A stretch of 57,249 bases of DNA from Bacteroidota bacterium (GTDB taxonomy: Bacteria > Bacteroidota > Bacteroidia > SXHM01), in the NCBI GenBank assembly GCA_947478465.1, contig CANJWH010000014.1:1-57249 (forward strand), written 5' to 3'. Made by a program: the position numbers and the translations under genes. Shown here piece after piece: positions 33,898 to 43,301 of the stretch (position 1 is the stretch's first letter; every line of letters starts with the position of its first letter). The notes below the pieces were generated by a model. That model saw only the letters and a program-made list of their open reading frames with translations, did no database searches and was not told the origin of the DNA.

Positions 33898-34463
33898 GTA
33901 AACATAAAATAGTTGTAGCTGTAACCGGAGCCAGCGGAGCAATTTATGCTAAAGTGTTATTTGATAAACTGCAACAACTGAGCGAGCAAATTGAAGATGT
34001 TGGAGTAGTCATGAGCGACAATGCGCGTGATGTTTGGAAATTTGAATTAGGTAACACAGATTATGAAAAACTGCCATTCAAAATTTATAGCAAGAATGAT
34101 TTTTTTTCACCCTTTGCATCAGGCTCTGCACGTTATAATACCATGATTGTTTGTCCCTGCAGTATGGGTACATTAGCAAGAATAGCAAGCGGAATTTCAA
34201 ACGATTTAACCACCCGCGCAGCAGATGTAATTTTAAAAGAGCGCAGAAAATTAATTCTCGTTCCGCGCGATACGCCCTACAGTTTGATTCACATCAACAA
34301 CATGAAAACAATTACCGAAGCAGGTGGAATAATTTGCCCTGCTTCACCATCGTTTTACTCACGCCCCGAAAGTTTTGAGCAGCTTGCTGCAACCGTTGTT
34401 GACCGCGTTTTAGATTTAGCAGGATTGGAAATAAAAAGTTTCCGCTGGAAGGAAAATAACTAA
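33894..34463 (+). CDS. ubiX: Flavin prenyltransferase UbiX
   Basis: This 189-residue enzyme prenylates FMN to make the prFMN cofactor of UbiD-type decarboxylases. VAVTGASGAIYAKVLFDKL (about 6-24) is the flavin-binding start. SGSARYNTMIVCPCSMGTLA and RRKLILVPRDTPYS, the latter with the conserved Arg, follow. Then come INNMKTITEAGGIICPASPS and the C-terminal VVDRVLDLAGL. No UbiD partner is in the window. Its start overlaps the barrel gene by 4 bp and a lipoprotein gene follows after 9 bp. Confidence 0.94.
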   Translation: MSKHKIVVAVTGASGAIYAKVLFDKLQQLSEQIEDVGVVMSDNARDVWKFELGNTDYEKLPFKIYSKNDFFSPFASGSARYNTMIVCPCSMGTLARIASGISNDLTTRAADVILKERRKLILVPRDTPYSLIHINNMKTITEAGGIICPASPSFYSRPESFEQLAATVVDRVLDLAGLEIKSFRWKENN

Positions 34464-34472
34464 GTTTGGAGG

Positions 34473-35525
34473 ATGAAATACAGTTGGCTACTTCTGATTT
34501 TATTCCTTACCTCCTGCGCTGCTCCAATCCTTGAAGAGCCAACCATCATCACCACCTTTCAGGAAAGCGGACTTGATTGTTCATGGGATCCAACGGGCAC
34601 GGACCGTATTCTGTATTCTAAAAAAGGAACGGATACTTACTACGATATTTACATGTCAAAATCAGACGGAACAGAAGATACTTGTTTAACCTGCGACCAT
34701 CCTGCTTTACCCAACAAACATATTGCTAATGTTGCCTGGGGCTACGATGGCAAATGGTGCATTTTTGTTGTTGAAAAAGAAACACATCCGGGAAGTTCAA
34801 CCGATGCTCTTCCGGGCTTTGGCGCTTATTGCGACATCTGGATTATGCGCATAGATAGCAATGCCATTTTCAAAATTGTTGACATACCAAATGATTATGA
34901 CCACGGTGTTATATGTCCACGCTTTTCTCCCGATATGACAAAAATATCATGGACCGACCGTGTAGAAGCACCTAATGTTTTAGACGGTAAAAAGCTTGCC
35001 GGTTACTGGGTAATTAAAACTGCTGATTTTGCTTTTGACTCAACTGGTGTTCCTGTTGTAAGCAATGTTCAGGTTGTGCCAACAGGCGAGCCATCGTTTT
35101 ACGAGTGTTACGGGTTTTCGCCCGACAATCAGAAACTTATTTATTGCAGCAGTGTTAATCAGCCTTCATTCTGGGATCAGCATATTTATACCATAAATGT
35201 TGATGGAACCAATATTCAAAAACTGACTGATAAGAATTATAACGAACATGGATTTTACCGCCCCGATGGAAACAAAATTGTATGGATGAGCAATACCGAA
35301 AGCAAAGCAGGAGGCACTGATTGGTGGATAATGAACACCGATGGCAGTGACAAAAAACGCCTGAGTTATATGAACGAACCAAACAACGGACAGTACGCGG
35401 GACACGCGGTGTGGGCTGGTCTTGGTTCATTTGACCCTTTAAATCAAAACCGCTTTATCAGCGGAATTCAATTAGACCTCATATCACAGGAAGGTAAAAT
35501 TGTGATTGTGGAAATACTTCCGTAA
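34473..35525 (+). CDS. Lipoprotein with TolB-like beta-propeller
   Basis: This 350-residue protein has a lipoprotein signal (MKYSWLLLILFLTSC, Cys15 as lipidation site). WD40-like/PD40 repeats follow: GLDCSWDPTGTDRILYSKKG, CPRFSPDMTKISWTD, YGFSPDNQKLIYCSS, GFYRPDGNKIVWMSN, and WIMNTDGSDKKRLSYM. It probably sits on the outer-membrane periplasmic or outer face and binds partners through the propeller. It lies 9 bp after ubiX, so is part of that operon, although no functional link is obvious. Confidence 0.8.
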   Translation: MKYSWLLLILFLTSCAAPILEEPTIITTFQESGLDCSWDPTGTDRILYSKKGTDTYYDIYMSKSDGTEDTCLTCDHPALPNKHIANVAWGYDGKWCIFVVEKETHPGSSTDALPGFGAYCDIWIMRIDSNAIFKIVDIPNDYDHGVICPRFSPDMTKISWTDRVEAPNVLDGKKLAGYWVIKTADFAFDSTGVPVVSNVQVVPTGEPSFYECYGFSPDNQKLIYCSSVNQPSFWDQHIYTINVDGTNIQKLTDKNYNEHGFYRPDGNKIVWMSNTESKAGGTDWWIMNTDGSDKKRLSYMNEPNNGQYAGHAVWAGLGSFDPLNQNRFISGIQLDLISQEGKIVIVEILP

Positions 35526-35631
35526 AATCAAATTTTTTCAGTTGAAATTGGTGACAATATTCATTGTCTCAAATTGACCTTTAACATACTTCAAAATGAT
35601 TTTTATCATTTACTTAAAGGGCTGATGGTTT

Positions 35632-35639
35632 TACTTTTG
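35632..35639 (+). promoter_or_regulatory. Possible -7 element of the LamG gene
   Basis: TACTTTTG matches TAnnTTTG, 16 bases before the start codon. No TTG lies at the expected distance upstream. Confidence 0.3.
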
Positions 35640-35655
35640 TCAAAAAGTATAAGCC

Positions 35656-36636
35656 ATGAAAAACATTTATTTAACTCTTAACCTTATAGTGCTGTCTGTT
35701 CTCAGTGCTATCAGCCAACCAATACCGGTTGCCTATTATAATTTTAGCGGAAATGCCGATGATTCGGGAAGCAATTCTATTGATGGAACAACTTATGGAA
35801 ATCCAGTACTTACAGCAGACAATTCAGGAAATGCTAACAGCGCCTATGAATTTGACGGAATTGACGATTACATAGACCTTGGCAGCAGTTTGATTTTAAA
35901 ACCCGCATTACAGGTTTCGTTGGCGCTTTGGGCATACAGCAGCAATTGGACTTCCTTTACTTCATGGGCTGCACTGGCAGGAAACACTGCTTCGGGTGGT
36001 TATGAACTCATTATAAATGGTTCGGACGGCACCTTGGAATCAGAAGTTAGAAGAAATGGTGATTATGGAATTGCTTCTGTCGCTTTAGCAACGTTAAGCA
36101 GCGGTTGGCATCACTTTGCTTTAACCTATGATGGTCGCTACAATATATTGTATATAGATGGAATTTCTGTAAACACAGATGATGCAGGCGGCAATTATTC
36201 TGTTGAATACGGATACCCGAATAACAGCACCATAATTGGGGATGAGGCAGGAACAGGTTCCACGCCTGAAGGTGACAGCTACACAGGTAAAATTGATGAG
36301 GTTCGGTTTTATGATGTAGCACTAACTGCTCAGGAAGTTCTGACACTTTATAATTCATCAACGGGGTTAAAAGAAAATGATTTTACTAAAAATTCTGTGA
36401 AGTTTTATCCTAATCCGGCATTGGAAAAAATCAGCATTACAAATCTTCAGGGAGCTAATGAATATGTTATAACACTTACTGATATTTCAGGCAAAACTGT
36501 AAACAAAACATCCGCAAAGGCAACTAACGGGTTACTTATCTACAACAAACCTGCTTCTATTGAAGCAGGTTTTTATCTGATAACATTAACTGATGTTTCG
36601 GGCAATAGCTTCTCAGAAAAGGTAGTCTTTAAATAA
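35656..36636 (+). CDS. T9SS-secreted LamG-domain protein
   Basis: This 326-residue protein has a signal peptide (MKNIYLTLNLIVLSVLSAIS). A LamG/concanavalin-like domain covers about residues 25-235 (YYNFSGNADDSGSNSIDG, YEFDGIDDYIDLGSSLIL, GWHHFALTYDGRYNILYI, KIDEVRFYDVALTAQEV). The C-terminal type A sorting domain is about residues 245-326 (VKFYPNPALEKISITNLQ ... AGFYLITLTDVSG). LamG domains bind carbohydrates or proteins; here it should be a surface or released binding protein. It stands alone. Confidence 0.9.
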   Translation: MKNIYLTLNLIVLSVLSAISQPIPVAYYNFSGNADDSGSNSIDGTTYGNPVLTADNSGNANSAYEFDGIDDYIDLGSSLILKPALQVSLALWAYSSNWTSFTSWAALAGNTASGGYELIINGSDGTLESEVRRNGDYGIASVALATLSSGWHHFALTYDGRYNILYIDGISVNTDDAGGNYSVEYGYPNNSTIIGDEAGTGSTPEGDSYTGKIDEVRFYDVALTAQEVLTLYNSSTGLKENDFTKNSVKFYPNPALEKISITNLQGANEYVITLTDISGKTVNKTSAKATNGLLIYNKPASIEAGFYLITLTDVSGNSFSEKVVFK

Positions 36637-36675
36637 AGGCTAAATTATTTTTTCAGGGTTTTGTAACGAATGAGC

Positions 36676-36717
36676 GCATCCTGTATTATGTGATTAAAAC
36701 CACATACTATAGGATGC
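36676..36717. repeat. 17-bp inverted repeat between the LamG and OmpA-like genes
   Basis: Arms 36676-36692 and 36701-36717 (GCATCCTGTATTATGTG and CACATACTATAGGATGC) pair with one mismatch and one G-U. The loop is eight bases. No T run follows, so it is either a poor terminator or an operator/mRNA structure. Confidence 0.6.
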
Positions 36718-36746
36718 AATTCTACGTTAACTAATTAAAACCAATC

Positions 36747-37988
36747 ATGATGAAAAAATGCATCTCCGTTTTCGCCTTAGTGATTACACTCTGCGGAAAC
36801 ATTCAATCACAACCTGTACAACGTGCCAACGTTTATTTTCAAAACAACAGTGCAGAGCTGACTGCAACAGTTACCGGTTTGCTTGACACTATTTATTCCA
36901 AACTGCCTGAAGGGAAAAAGATCCGCATTGGTCTGGTAGGGGATGGAGAAGATTTTTCGATGACACGTTTCAGTGATGAGCGCTTTAACAACGTGAAAGA
37001 ATATTTGCTTTCAAAAAATGTAAAGCCTGAATTTATTCGTTATGAAATTACTGCATCAGGTGGTGAAGCGGTGATTGAAAAAGAAACAATTACTTCTGCT
37101 AAAAATATTTCAGCCATTGATGATTTTTTTGTAAAAAATATTCAAACATTTAATATAAACCCTGAAGAAGAAACCACTATTCGCGGTGAGAAAGGAACAG
37201 AAATTACATTTCCAGCATATGCTTTTTTGTGCGCTGATGGTTCAGAGCCCGGCAGTAAAATCCGCATTCAGTTACAAGAGTTTTATAGTCGTGCGGATTT
37301 ACTTAAAGCTAATCTGCACACTATGTCAGGCAATGCTGTTTTAGAAACAGGAGGCACTGTCAACATCACTGCATTTTGTGGAGATGCAGAAGCACAACTT
37401 GCAGAAGGAATGCAAATAAGTCTGGCGTTCCCTTACAAACAATTCAAAGAGGGAATGCAAACATTTAATGGTTTTGCTGAAGAGGGAAATCTTGATTGGG
37501 TAGCTTCCGGTGAACCGAGTGAAGCGCCAGTTTCAGAAGAAAATATGTTTTACGATCCTGAAACCGAACAATACTACAGCAACATTGGTGATGTGTTTTT
37601 TCAAGTGAATAAAAACGAAGCAGGATTAGACAGTTATTTACTCAGTAGTGGTTCGCTGGGCTGGATTAACTGTGATCGCTTTTATGACGACCCAACCGAA
37701 AAAATGGAAATTATTGTAAGCGTTGACACTGCTTTGAATCCATCGGTAAGATTGGTTTTCAAAAACATTCAATCAGTTATGTCGGGCTATTCTGATGAGA
37801 ATGGGAAAATACATTTTGAAGGAATTCCGCAAGGAAGTGAAGTAAGTTTAGTGGCTTACAATATTGTGGACAACAAACCTTTTATGGCTATGAAAAATAT
37901 TGCTGTAACTACAAACAGTGAGGAAAAAATGTTGCTCACCGAAACGAGCAAGAAATGGATGGAACGGGAACTGTTGAGTTTGAAATAA
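36747..37988 (+). CDS. Exported protein with OmpA-like N-terminal domain, unknown function
   Basis: This 413-residue protein has a signal peptide (MMKKCISVFALVITLCGNIQS); a start at 36750 is also possible. Residues about 25-105 resemble a shortened OmpA-like peptidoglycan-binding domain (RANVYFQNNSAELTATVTGL, FSDERFNNVKEYLLSKNV). The rest is beta-rich: RGEKGTEITFPAYAFLCADG is similar to domains that precede carboxypeptidase-like modules in Bacteroidota surface proteins, and YSDENGKIHFEGIPQGSEVS is like a carboxypeptidase-regulatory repeat. There is no lipobox and no sorting domain. A strong bidirectional terminator follows. Confidence 0.7.
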   Translation: MMKKCISVFALVITLCGNIQSQPVQRANVYFQNNSAELTATVTGLLDTIYSKLPEGKKIRIGLVGDGEDFSMTRFSDERFNNVKEYLLSKNVKPEFIRYEITASGGEAVIEKETITSAKNISAIDDFFVKNIQTFNINPEEETTIRGEKGTEITFPAYAFLCADGSEPGSKIRIQLQEFYSRADLLKANLHTMSGNAVLETGGTVNITAFCGDAEAQLAEGMQISLAFPYKQFKEGMQTFNGFAEEGNLDWVASGEPSEAPVSEENMFYDPETEQYYSNIGDVFFQVNKNEAGLDSYLLSSGSLGWINCDRFYDDPTEKMEIIVSVDTALNPSVRLVFKNIQSVMSGYSDENGKIHFEGIPQGSEVSLVAYNIVDNKPFMAMKNIAVTTNSEEKMLLTETSKKWMERELLSLK

Positions 37989-38024
37989 AAAAAAAAGGGG
38001 AAGAAAATCTTCCCCTTTTTTTTT
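37987..38024. terminator. Bidirectional intrinsic terminator
   Basis: Stem GGGGAAGA / TCTTCCCC (37997-38004, 38008-38015) with a three-base loop is flanked by a ten-base A run and a nine-base T run. It serves the convergent genes at 37988 and 38040. Confidence 0.9.
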
Positions 38025-38039
38025 ATAAAAATTGTGCTT

Positions 38040-41000
38040 CTACTTTTTCAAAACCTTCTTCACTAATCTTACATCGTTCTTTTCAAGAACAAGGAAATAA
38101 AAACCTTCAGCAAATTCAGCAAACGAAATTTCTTTACGCAAATTGCGAACAGATTCTAATTGTATGGGGTCATTTATTTCACGCCCCGTAACATCGCTTA
38201 AACGGATAATCAGATTTTCGGGTTGGTCAAACTCGAGTTCAACAACAATGTTTCCATCAGTAGGATTTGGATAAACAGAAATGTGGCTTGCAAAATCCTG
38301 CTCTTCAACTCCTATATAAGAAAGATTCACAGCGTTTGCCATTCCGGGACATCCTTCATTAGTTGTAACTTCAACCGTAAAAATTCCGCTCTCAGTAATA
38401 TTATAGCAATTATCATTAGCGCTTATAATATCATTGCCATTAAACAACCACTGATACGTTGCAAATGTGTCAGGAACACAAAGATTGTTTCCATTTACAA
38501 CAATGGTTGGTGTTACAGCGGCAGCAAAATCAACGGCAACACTATTAGATGTTCCGTTGCAGCCATTGTCGCTAACGGTTACCGAATAATCACCGGAAGA
38601 ATTAACGGTTACGGTTTGCGTTGTTGCGTTTCCGGGCGACCACAAATATGTGTCATAACCACTTCCGGCACTTAGTGTAACATTCTCGCCTGCGCAGAGT
38701 GAAAATGGTCCTGATGGTGAAACCACAGGAGTTACATTGCCATTTGCTGTAATTATAATTTCATCGGTTCCGTTACATCCGTTTGCATCGGTTACTGCAA
38801 CTGAATATGTTCCTGTTCCGGCTGTTATTGTTTGCGTTGTTTCGTTTCCGGGAGACCATAAATAGGATGTATAACCATTCCCTGCATTCAGCAAAGCAGT
38901 AGTACCAGCACAAAGCGAAAGTGGTCCCGCAGGAGTTATTGCAGGAGTAAGTGTATTGCTACTTGCTGTAATGTTTATTTCATCTGAACCGTTACATCCA
39001 TTTGCATCTGTTACTGTAACTGAATATGTTCCTGTTCCGGCTGTGATTGTTTGCGTTGTTTCATTTCCGGGAGACCATAGGTAGGATGCAAAACTACTTG
39101 CATCTAACGTTAGTGTTGCCAAACTGCAAATACTGAGATCATTACCTAAAGCAACTGCAGGGGTTGAATCAACTGAATAAACAACAACATTGCTTGTTAA
39201 GGTGCAGCCTTGCGCAACAGCAACTACACTCATATCACTTCCGCTTGCCAAATTAGGATTACTGTAAGTATTGGATGATCCTGTTTGAGCGGTTATATTT
39301 CCATTCATGAAAGCGTAACTGCTAAAACCGCTGCTTGCTGTGAATGTTACCGTTTCGCCCTCACAAACTCTGGCTGAAGGATCTGGTGTAAGCGTTAAAC
39401 CAAATGGATTAACAGTAATTACAATAGAATCTACCAAATCACCGCAGCACGAAGTGGGAACTGTAAGATAAACAGTATAGGTTCCCGGAGTGTTAAAAAC
39501 AACATTTCCGGTAGTGGTTAATGTTGCACCAAAATCATAGGGTGGTGTAGCTTCTGAACCAAAATTCCAAGAATAGCTGGTAGCATTTAATGAAGTACTG
39601 AATTTTACAGGGCAACCTTGATTAATCGTATTTAATGAAGCAGATATAGAAGGCAAATTCAGGCCCGATGAATTGTTGTAGATATTTATATAATCTGTAA
39701 ACGTAACGCCATTGTAAATGATTGTTTTTCGCCCGGTAGTTGAATACGTTACTGCAGGAGGCCATGTGCCTGTTGCTGTTTGTGGTGTTGCTCCTGCACC
39801 AAAATCCCATGTAGCATTTATACTACCTGAAAAAGTTACGGCAGCATTTACACAACCGGGATTATTAACTGTAATTACAGGTGGGTTTCCGGGAACTGTG
39901 TTACCTGAAACAGTTGCTGGTATTCCATCGTGGTGTACTCCCTGGCTTTCACCATCAGGACCTATTCCACCTGCACCACCATCGCCACCATCACCGCCTT
40001 TGCCTCCATCACCTCCGCAACCTATATCACCATCGTCAAAGCTGCCGCCAAAACCTCCCAAACCACCTGCACCTCCTTGTCCACCAGGTCCACCTGCACT
40101 GCCTGTGCCAGGTACTCCATGTTGTAAGTTGCAATTAGTAACATACCCATTTACTCCGTTTCCAACGGTGTAAATGCAATAAGATGAACCTCCGCCTTGT
40201 CCTCCGGGACCACCTTCTCCACCTTCACCGCCACCGCCTCCACCTCCACCTCCGGAGCCTGAACCTTCAACGCAAGAGGGGTTATCTTCACCACCTCCAC
40301 CACCTCCGCCTTTGCCTCCTTGTCCTCCTGTTCCGTCAGCTCCTTGCGCGCCACTTCCGGGGTTAAAAAATCCATTGAAATGCAAACCCGGATTTCCTGT
40401 TCCTCCGTTTGCTCCGTTTGCTCCGTTTGCTCCATTTCCTCCGGGATCACCAGACAAATCATTATTACAGTCGGATATTGAATTGCAGTTAGCGCTTCCC
40501 TGATTATTGCCTTTGGCGCCACCGGAAGTATTAGCTCCTAAAAAACCTCCTCCATCTCCTCCGGTACCTCCATCGTTGCTGCCAACTCCACCTGCAGCTC
40601 CTCCACCACCACCTCCTCCAGCTCTGCTTGAAGAAGGTATTCCACCTGCCAGACCGCTCTGAGCATCTGAAACGCCACCCGAACCAAGCGTTCCGCCATT
40701 TGTTCCTCCGCCTGAACCTCCGTCCCCGCCTGTACCAAATGCTCCGCTATCTCCATTGCCTTGTGTTCCGGTTACTCCGGGCGCTCCCGGTAAACCATCT
40801 GCACCTGCCATGTTTACAACAGCACCATCACCACCTTCACCTGTAATAACCTTGCAACGCACAATCTGGTAGTTTGAACATACATATAAATAAATGCCGT
40901 AAACTGAACCTTGCGCAGTTGGTGCATCTTCTACCTCAATCTTTAAATCCTGTAATCGGAAGTTAGACGCAACTGTTGCTTTTAAGGCAACCAATGCATT

Positions 41001-41336
41001 TCCAAGTAAATCAACATTACTGTTATCACGATAAATGATGCTCTCAGCAGCATTACTTTTACTCCAGTCTCCAGAATTAAATCCACCTTCAATGGTTACA
41101 TCTGAGGGAATGGTAATAGGATTTGAAATAGTATATAGACCTGTGGCAAGATAAATTTTGTTGTTCCCAGAATTTACCAAACTAAGTCCGTGTAAGAGAT
41201 TAGCCGGATTGGCTTTTGTTCCTGTTAAACCGGAACCTGCTCCATTTGGCGAAACATAAATTACACCGCACTCTTGCGCATTAGCTGTTATTGAAACAAG
41301 AAGAAAAGCAATGATTGCAAAGTAAATATTTCTCAT
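38040..41336 (-). CDS. T9SS-secreted adhesin-like protein with glycine-rich central domain
   Basis: This 1098-residue protein has a signal peptide (MRNIYFAIIAFLLVSITANA). A right-handed beta-helix-like start covers about 24-150 (YVSPNGAGSGLTGTKANP; ATGLYTISNPITIPSDVTIE). A glycine-rich region (about 160-470) of GGxGGxGG and GANGANGANG type comes next. PKD-like modules follow (ATWDFGAGATPQTATGTWPP; YSWNFGSEATPPYDFG). Three to four near-identical Ig-like repeats (YLWSPGNETTQTITAGTGTY) precede a type A sorting domain (ISVYPNPTDGNIVVELEF ... GFYFLVLEKNDVR). It is a probable surface fibre or adhesin. Reverse-strand open frames across the Gly-rich part are artefacts of its composition. Confidence 0.88.
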   Translation of the reverse strand: MRNIYFAIIAFLLVSITANAQECGVIYVSPNGAGSGLTGTKANPANLLHGLSLVNSGNNKIYLATGLYTISNPITIPSDVTIEGGFNSGDWSKSNAAESIIYRDNSNVDLLGNALVALKATVASNFRLQDLKIEVEDAPTAQGSVYGIYLYVCSNYQIVRCKVITGEGGDGAVVNMAGADGLPGAPGVTGTQGNGDSGAFGTGGDGGSGGGTNGGTLGSGGVSDAQSGLAGGIPSSSRAGGGGGGGAAGGVGSNDGGTGGDGGGFLGANTSGGAKGNNQGSANCNSISDCNNDLSGDPGGNGANGANGANGGTGNPGLHFNGFFNPGSGAQGADGTGGQGGKGGGGGGGEDNPSCVEGSGSGGGGGGGGGEGGEGGPGGQGGGSSYCIYTVGNGVNGYVTNCNLQHGVPGTGSAGGPGGQGGAGGLGGFGGSFDDGDIGCGGDGGKGGDGGDGGAGGIGPDGESQGVHHDGIPATVSGNTVPGNPPVITVNNPGCVNAAVTFSGSINATWDFGAGATPQTATGTWPPAVTYSTTGRKTIIYNGVTFTDYINIYNNSSGLNLPSISASLNTINQGCPVKFSTSLNATSYSWNFGSEATPPYDFGATLTTTGNVVFNTPGTYTVYLTVPTSCCGDLVDSIVITVNPFGLTLTPDPSARVCEGETVTFTASSGFSSYAFMNGNITAQTGSSNTYSNPNLASGSDMSVVAVAQGCTLTSNVVVYSVDSTPAVALGNDLSICSLATLTLDASSFASYLWSPGNETTQTITAGTGTYSVTVTDANGCNGSDEINITASSNTLTPAITPAGPLSLCAGTTALLNAGNGYTSYLWSPGNETTQTITAGTGTYSVAVTDANGCNGTDEIIITANGNVTPVVSPSGPFSLCAGENVTLSAGSGYDTYLWSPGNATTQTVTVNSSGDYSVTVSDNGCNGTSNSVAVDFAAAVTPTIVVNGNNLCVPDTFATYQWLFNGNDIISANDNCYNITESGIFTVEVTTNEGCPGMANAVNLSYIGVEEQDFASHISVYPNPTDGNIVVELEFDQPENLIIRLSDVTGREINDPIQLESVRNLRKEISFAEFAEGFYFLVLEKNDVRLVKKVLKK
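39940..40850 (-). repeat. Glycine-rich low-complexity coding region
   Basis: About 300 codons are dominated by Gly, with Ala, Asn, Asp and Ser. Motifs include GGxGGxGGG runs, collagen-like GAxGxxG stretches and a triple GAN repeat. Base composition is C-rich on the plus strand (ccacctcc, ccgccacc), unlike the AT-rich flanks. Confidence 0.85.
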
Positions 41337-41440
41337 TGGTTAGATGATTTTAGATTTGTAATAAAGCAGTTAAATGTAAAAAAATTAAAATCAGAACTCG
41401 AAATCTGACAAAAGAAAACAACCAATATATTCTTAATTTT

Positions 41441-41938
41441 TTAGCCCTTCTTTATTTTTTCTTCAATTGAACTTGTAGAATACCCGGGCACAAAGTCAAT
41501 GGTTCTTACTTCGCCATTGTAGGATTTAAGAATATCGTAGCCTACAATTTGTTCGGGTTTGTAGTCACTACCTTTTACAAGAATATTTGGGCGAATGAGT
41601 GAAATAAGATTATAAGGTGTCTCTTCGTCAAACAAAACAACGGCATCAATAAATTGCAGTGAGGCAAGTATAGTTGCACGTGAGTTTTCATCTTGTAAGG
41701 GGCGGTGATTTCCTTTCAGTCGTTTCACAGAACTATCAGTATTCATTCCAACAATTAATACATCACCTAAATCTTTTGCCTTTGAAAGATATTCAACATG
41801 TCCATAATGGAGTAAATCAAAACAGCCGTTTGTGAACACTATCTTCTTTTCATAAAAACGCCATGTGTTGAGGGCCTTCTGGAGAGAATCGCCTGAAAGA
41901 ATTTTTGAACAGATAATTTCAAATTTACTTTTCTTCAC
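41441..41938 (-). CDS. rfaE2: D-glycero-beta-D-manno-heptose 1-phosphate adenylyltransferase (RfaE2 domain)
   Basis: This 165-residue stand-alone nucleotidyltransferase has [17 protein letters not shown] with the HxGH signature (44-47), [19 protein letters not shown] and the C-terminal [15 protein letters not shown] (the STS motif). It activates heptose-1-phosphate with ATP for the lipopolysaccharide core. The kinase half (RfaE1) is not in the window. Its start overlaps the flippase-like gene by 14 bp. It closes the panC-panD-flippase-rfaE2 operon. Confidence 0.92.
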   Translation of the reverse strand: MKKSKFEIICSKILSGDSLQKALNTWRFYEKKIVFTNGCFDLLHYGHVEYLSKAKDLGDVLIVGMNTDSSVKRLKGNHRPLQDENSRATILASLQFIDAVVLFDEETPYNLISLIRPNILVKGSDYKPEQIVGYDILKSYNGEVRTIDFVPGYSTSSIEEKIKKG

Positions 41939-42938
41939 TTTGTGTTTTATTGAAAGAGGGTAGTAATATTAATGAGAGAAAACCAAGCACTAAAATAACC
42001 ACTGTTTGTGCACTCCAGGTAAGCCATCCAAAGGCAAATCCTCCGGTCTTTGAAGTTCCGTAAAGTTCAAGCACAACCATAAGAATGGCAGGATATGCGC
42101 CTATTCCACCTTGCACGGCAATCATGCCAAAGGTTCCAAAAACAAAAGCAGAAAGCATGGCACCAACAGACAAACCTGTAGTCTCAGCTAAAGCAAACGT
42201 GCTAAAATACATCATGGCAATATACATGGTCCAGATAAATAGAGAATGAAAGATAAAGGACCACTTATTGCGCACATTTTTGATGGTAATAAGTCCTTCC
42301 GCAAAATTTTTTGTAACCGCTGAAATTTTTTCAAAAAACGTTTTCAGTCGTTTCTTCAGTAAAATAAAAAGAACAACTGCAAGAGCAAAAGCAATAGAAG
42401 AAACTATTACCACCAAACCAATAGAATCTTTTAATGCAGCAATTTTATTCTGAATAGGGGAAACCAAATATGTATTGATAAGCTCGGCTAATAATTGATA
42501 TTGTGTAAAGAGTGTGATAAAGGTAAGCACCAAAAGAATGAGCATATCAATAACTCGTTCGGCAATAACGGTTCCCAGCAAGGCAGGCAGTGGAACTTTT
42601 TCATAACGGTTCATTATTCCGCAACGGGTAACCTCACCTAAACGGGGGAATGCAAGATTGGCCAGATAGCCGATTGCCACCGCAAAAAAGCTGTTAGTGA
42701 ATTTAGATTTATAACCCAACGATTCAAGCATAAGCAGCCAGCGATAAGCGCGGCTAAGATGACTAAGCAAGCCAGCAATCATTACAACAACTACCCAGAA
42801 ATAATTTGCTTCGCAAAACGATTGCCAGACATTATCTCTATCTTCAGCACTAAGGTCTTTTACAACAAGCCAAATAAGAAAAACCCCAAGTCCGAGGGGA
42901 ATAATGAACTTGAGGATATTGATTAGCGTTTTGGTCAA
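41925..42938 (-). CDS. Flippase-like integral membrane protein (LPG synthase TM-region family)
   Basis: This 337-residue protein has about eight hydrophobic segments and the family pattern [20 protein letters not shown], followed by [20 protein letters not shown] and [17 protein letters not shown]. The C-terminal [20 protein letters not shown] is the conserved glycine-rich loop of the UPF0104/lysylphosphatidylglycerol-synthase membrane family. Such proteins are thought to move lipids or lipid-linked intermediates. Placement beside rfaE2 suggests a role in the envelope glycolipid pathway, which is inferred. Overlaps: 4 bp with panD and 14 bp with rfaE2. Confidence 0.88.
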   Translation of the reverse strand: MTKTLINILKFIIPLGLGVFLIWLVVKDLSAEDRDNVWQSFCEANYFWVVVVMIAGLLSHLSRAYRWLLMLESLGYKSKFTNSFFAVAIGYLANLAFPRLGEVTRCGIMNRYEKVPLPALLGTVIAERVIDMLILLVLTFITLFTQYQLLAELINTYLVSPIQNKIAALKDSIGLVVIVSSIAFALAVVLFILLKKRLKTFFEKISAVTKNFAEGLITIKNVRNKWSFIFHSLFIWTMYIAMMYFSTFALAETTGLSVGAMLSAFVFGTFGMIAVQGGIGAYPAILMVVLELYGTSKTGGFAFGWLTWSAQTVVILVLGFLSLILLPSFNKTQSEEK

Positions 42939-43288
42939 ACAGTAAGTTTGTTCGTAGCTGTGTCAGGAAAAACTAACGAAGGTTTGTGATTTCGGGCTTC
43001 TTCAAAATCAACAAAACCATAACCTATAATAATGATGATATCGCCTGTTTGCACCTTGCGAGCAGCCGGTCCGTTCATGCAAATAACGCCTGAACCGCGT
43101 TTGCCTTTTATCACATAAGTTTCAAGGCGCTCTCCATTGTTAATGTCAACTACCTGAACCCTTTCATTCTCTAACAGGTTAGCTGCATCCATCAGGTCTT
43201 CGTCAATGGTAATGCTGCCGATATAATTAAGGTCCGCCTGGGTAACAGTTACCCGGTGGATTTTGGATTTCATTACTTGTATCATCAT
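42935..43288 (-). CDS. panD: Aspartate 1-decarboxylase (pyruvoyl-dependent)
   Basis: This 117-residue proenzyme self-cleaves at G24-S25 ([20 protein letters not shown]) to make the pyruvoyl group, then converts aspartate to beta-alanine for pantothenate. [17 protein letters not shown] and [20 protein letters not shown] are diagnostic. It follows panC by 13 bp and overlaps the flippase gene by 4 bp. A start at the second Met (43285) is equally possible. Confidence 0.95.
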   Translation of the reverse strand: MMIQVMKSKIHRVTVTQADLNYIGSITIDEDLMDAANLLENERVQVVDINNGERLETYVIKGKRGSGVICMNGPAARKVQTGDIIIIIGYGFVDFEEARNHKPSLVFPDTATNKLTV

Positions 43289-43301
43289 AGCGGACGCAAA
43301 A

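Noticed and set aside
39718-40846. Several Pro/His-rich open frames opposite and within the glycine-rich gene
   Set aside because: Composition-driven shadows of GGN codons; strings of Pro, His and Leu with no start context. The minus-strand gene explains the region.
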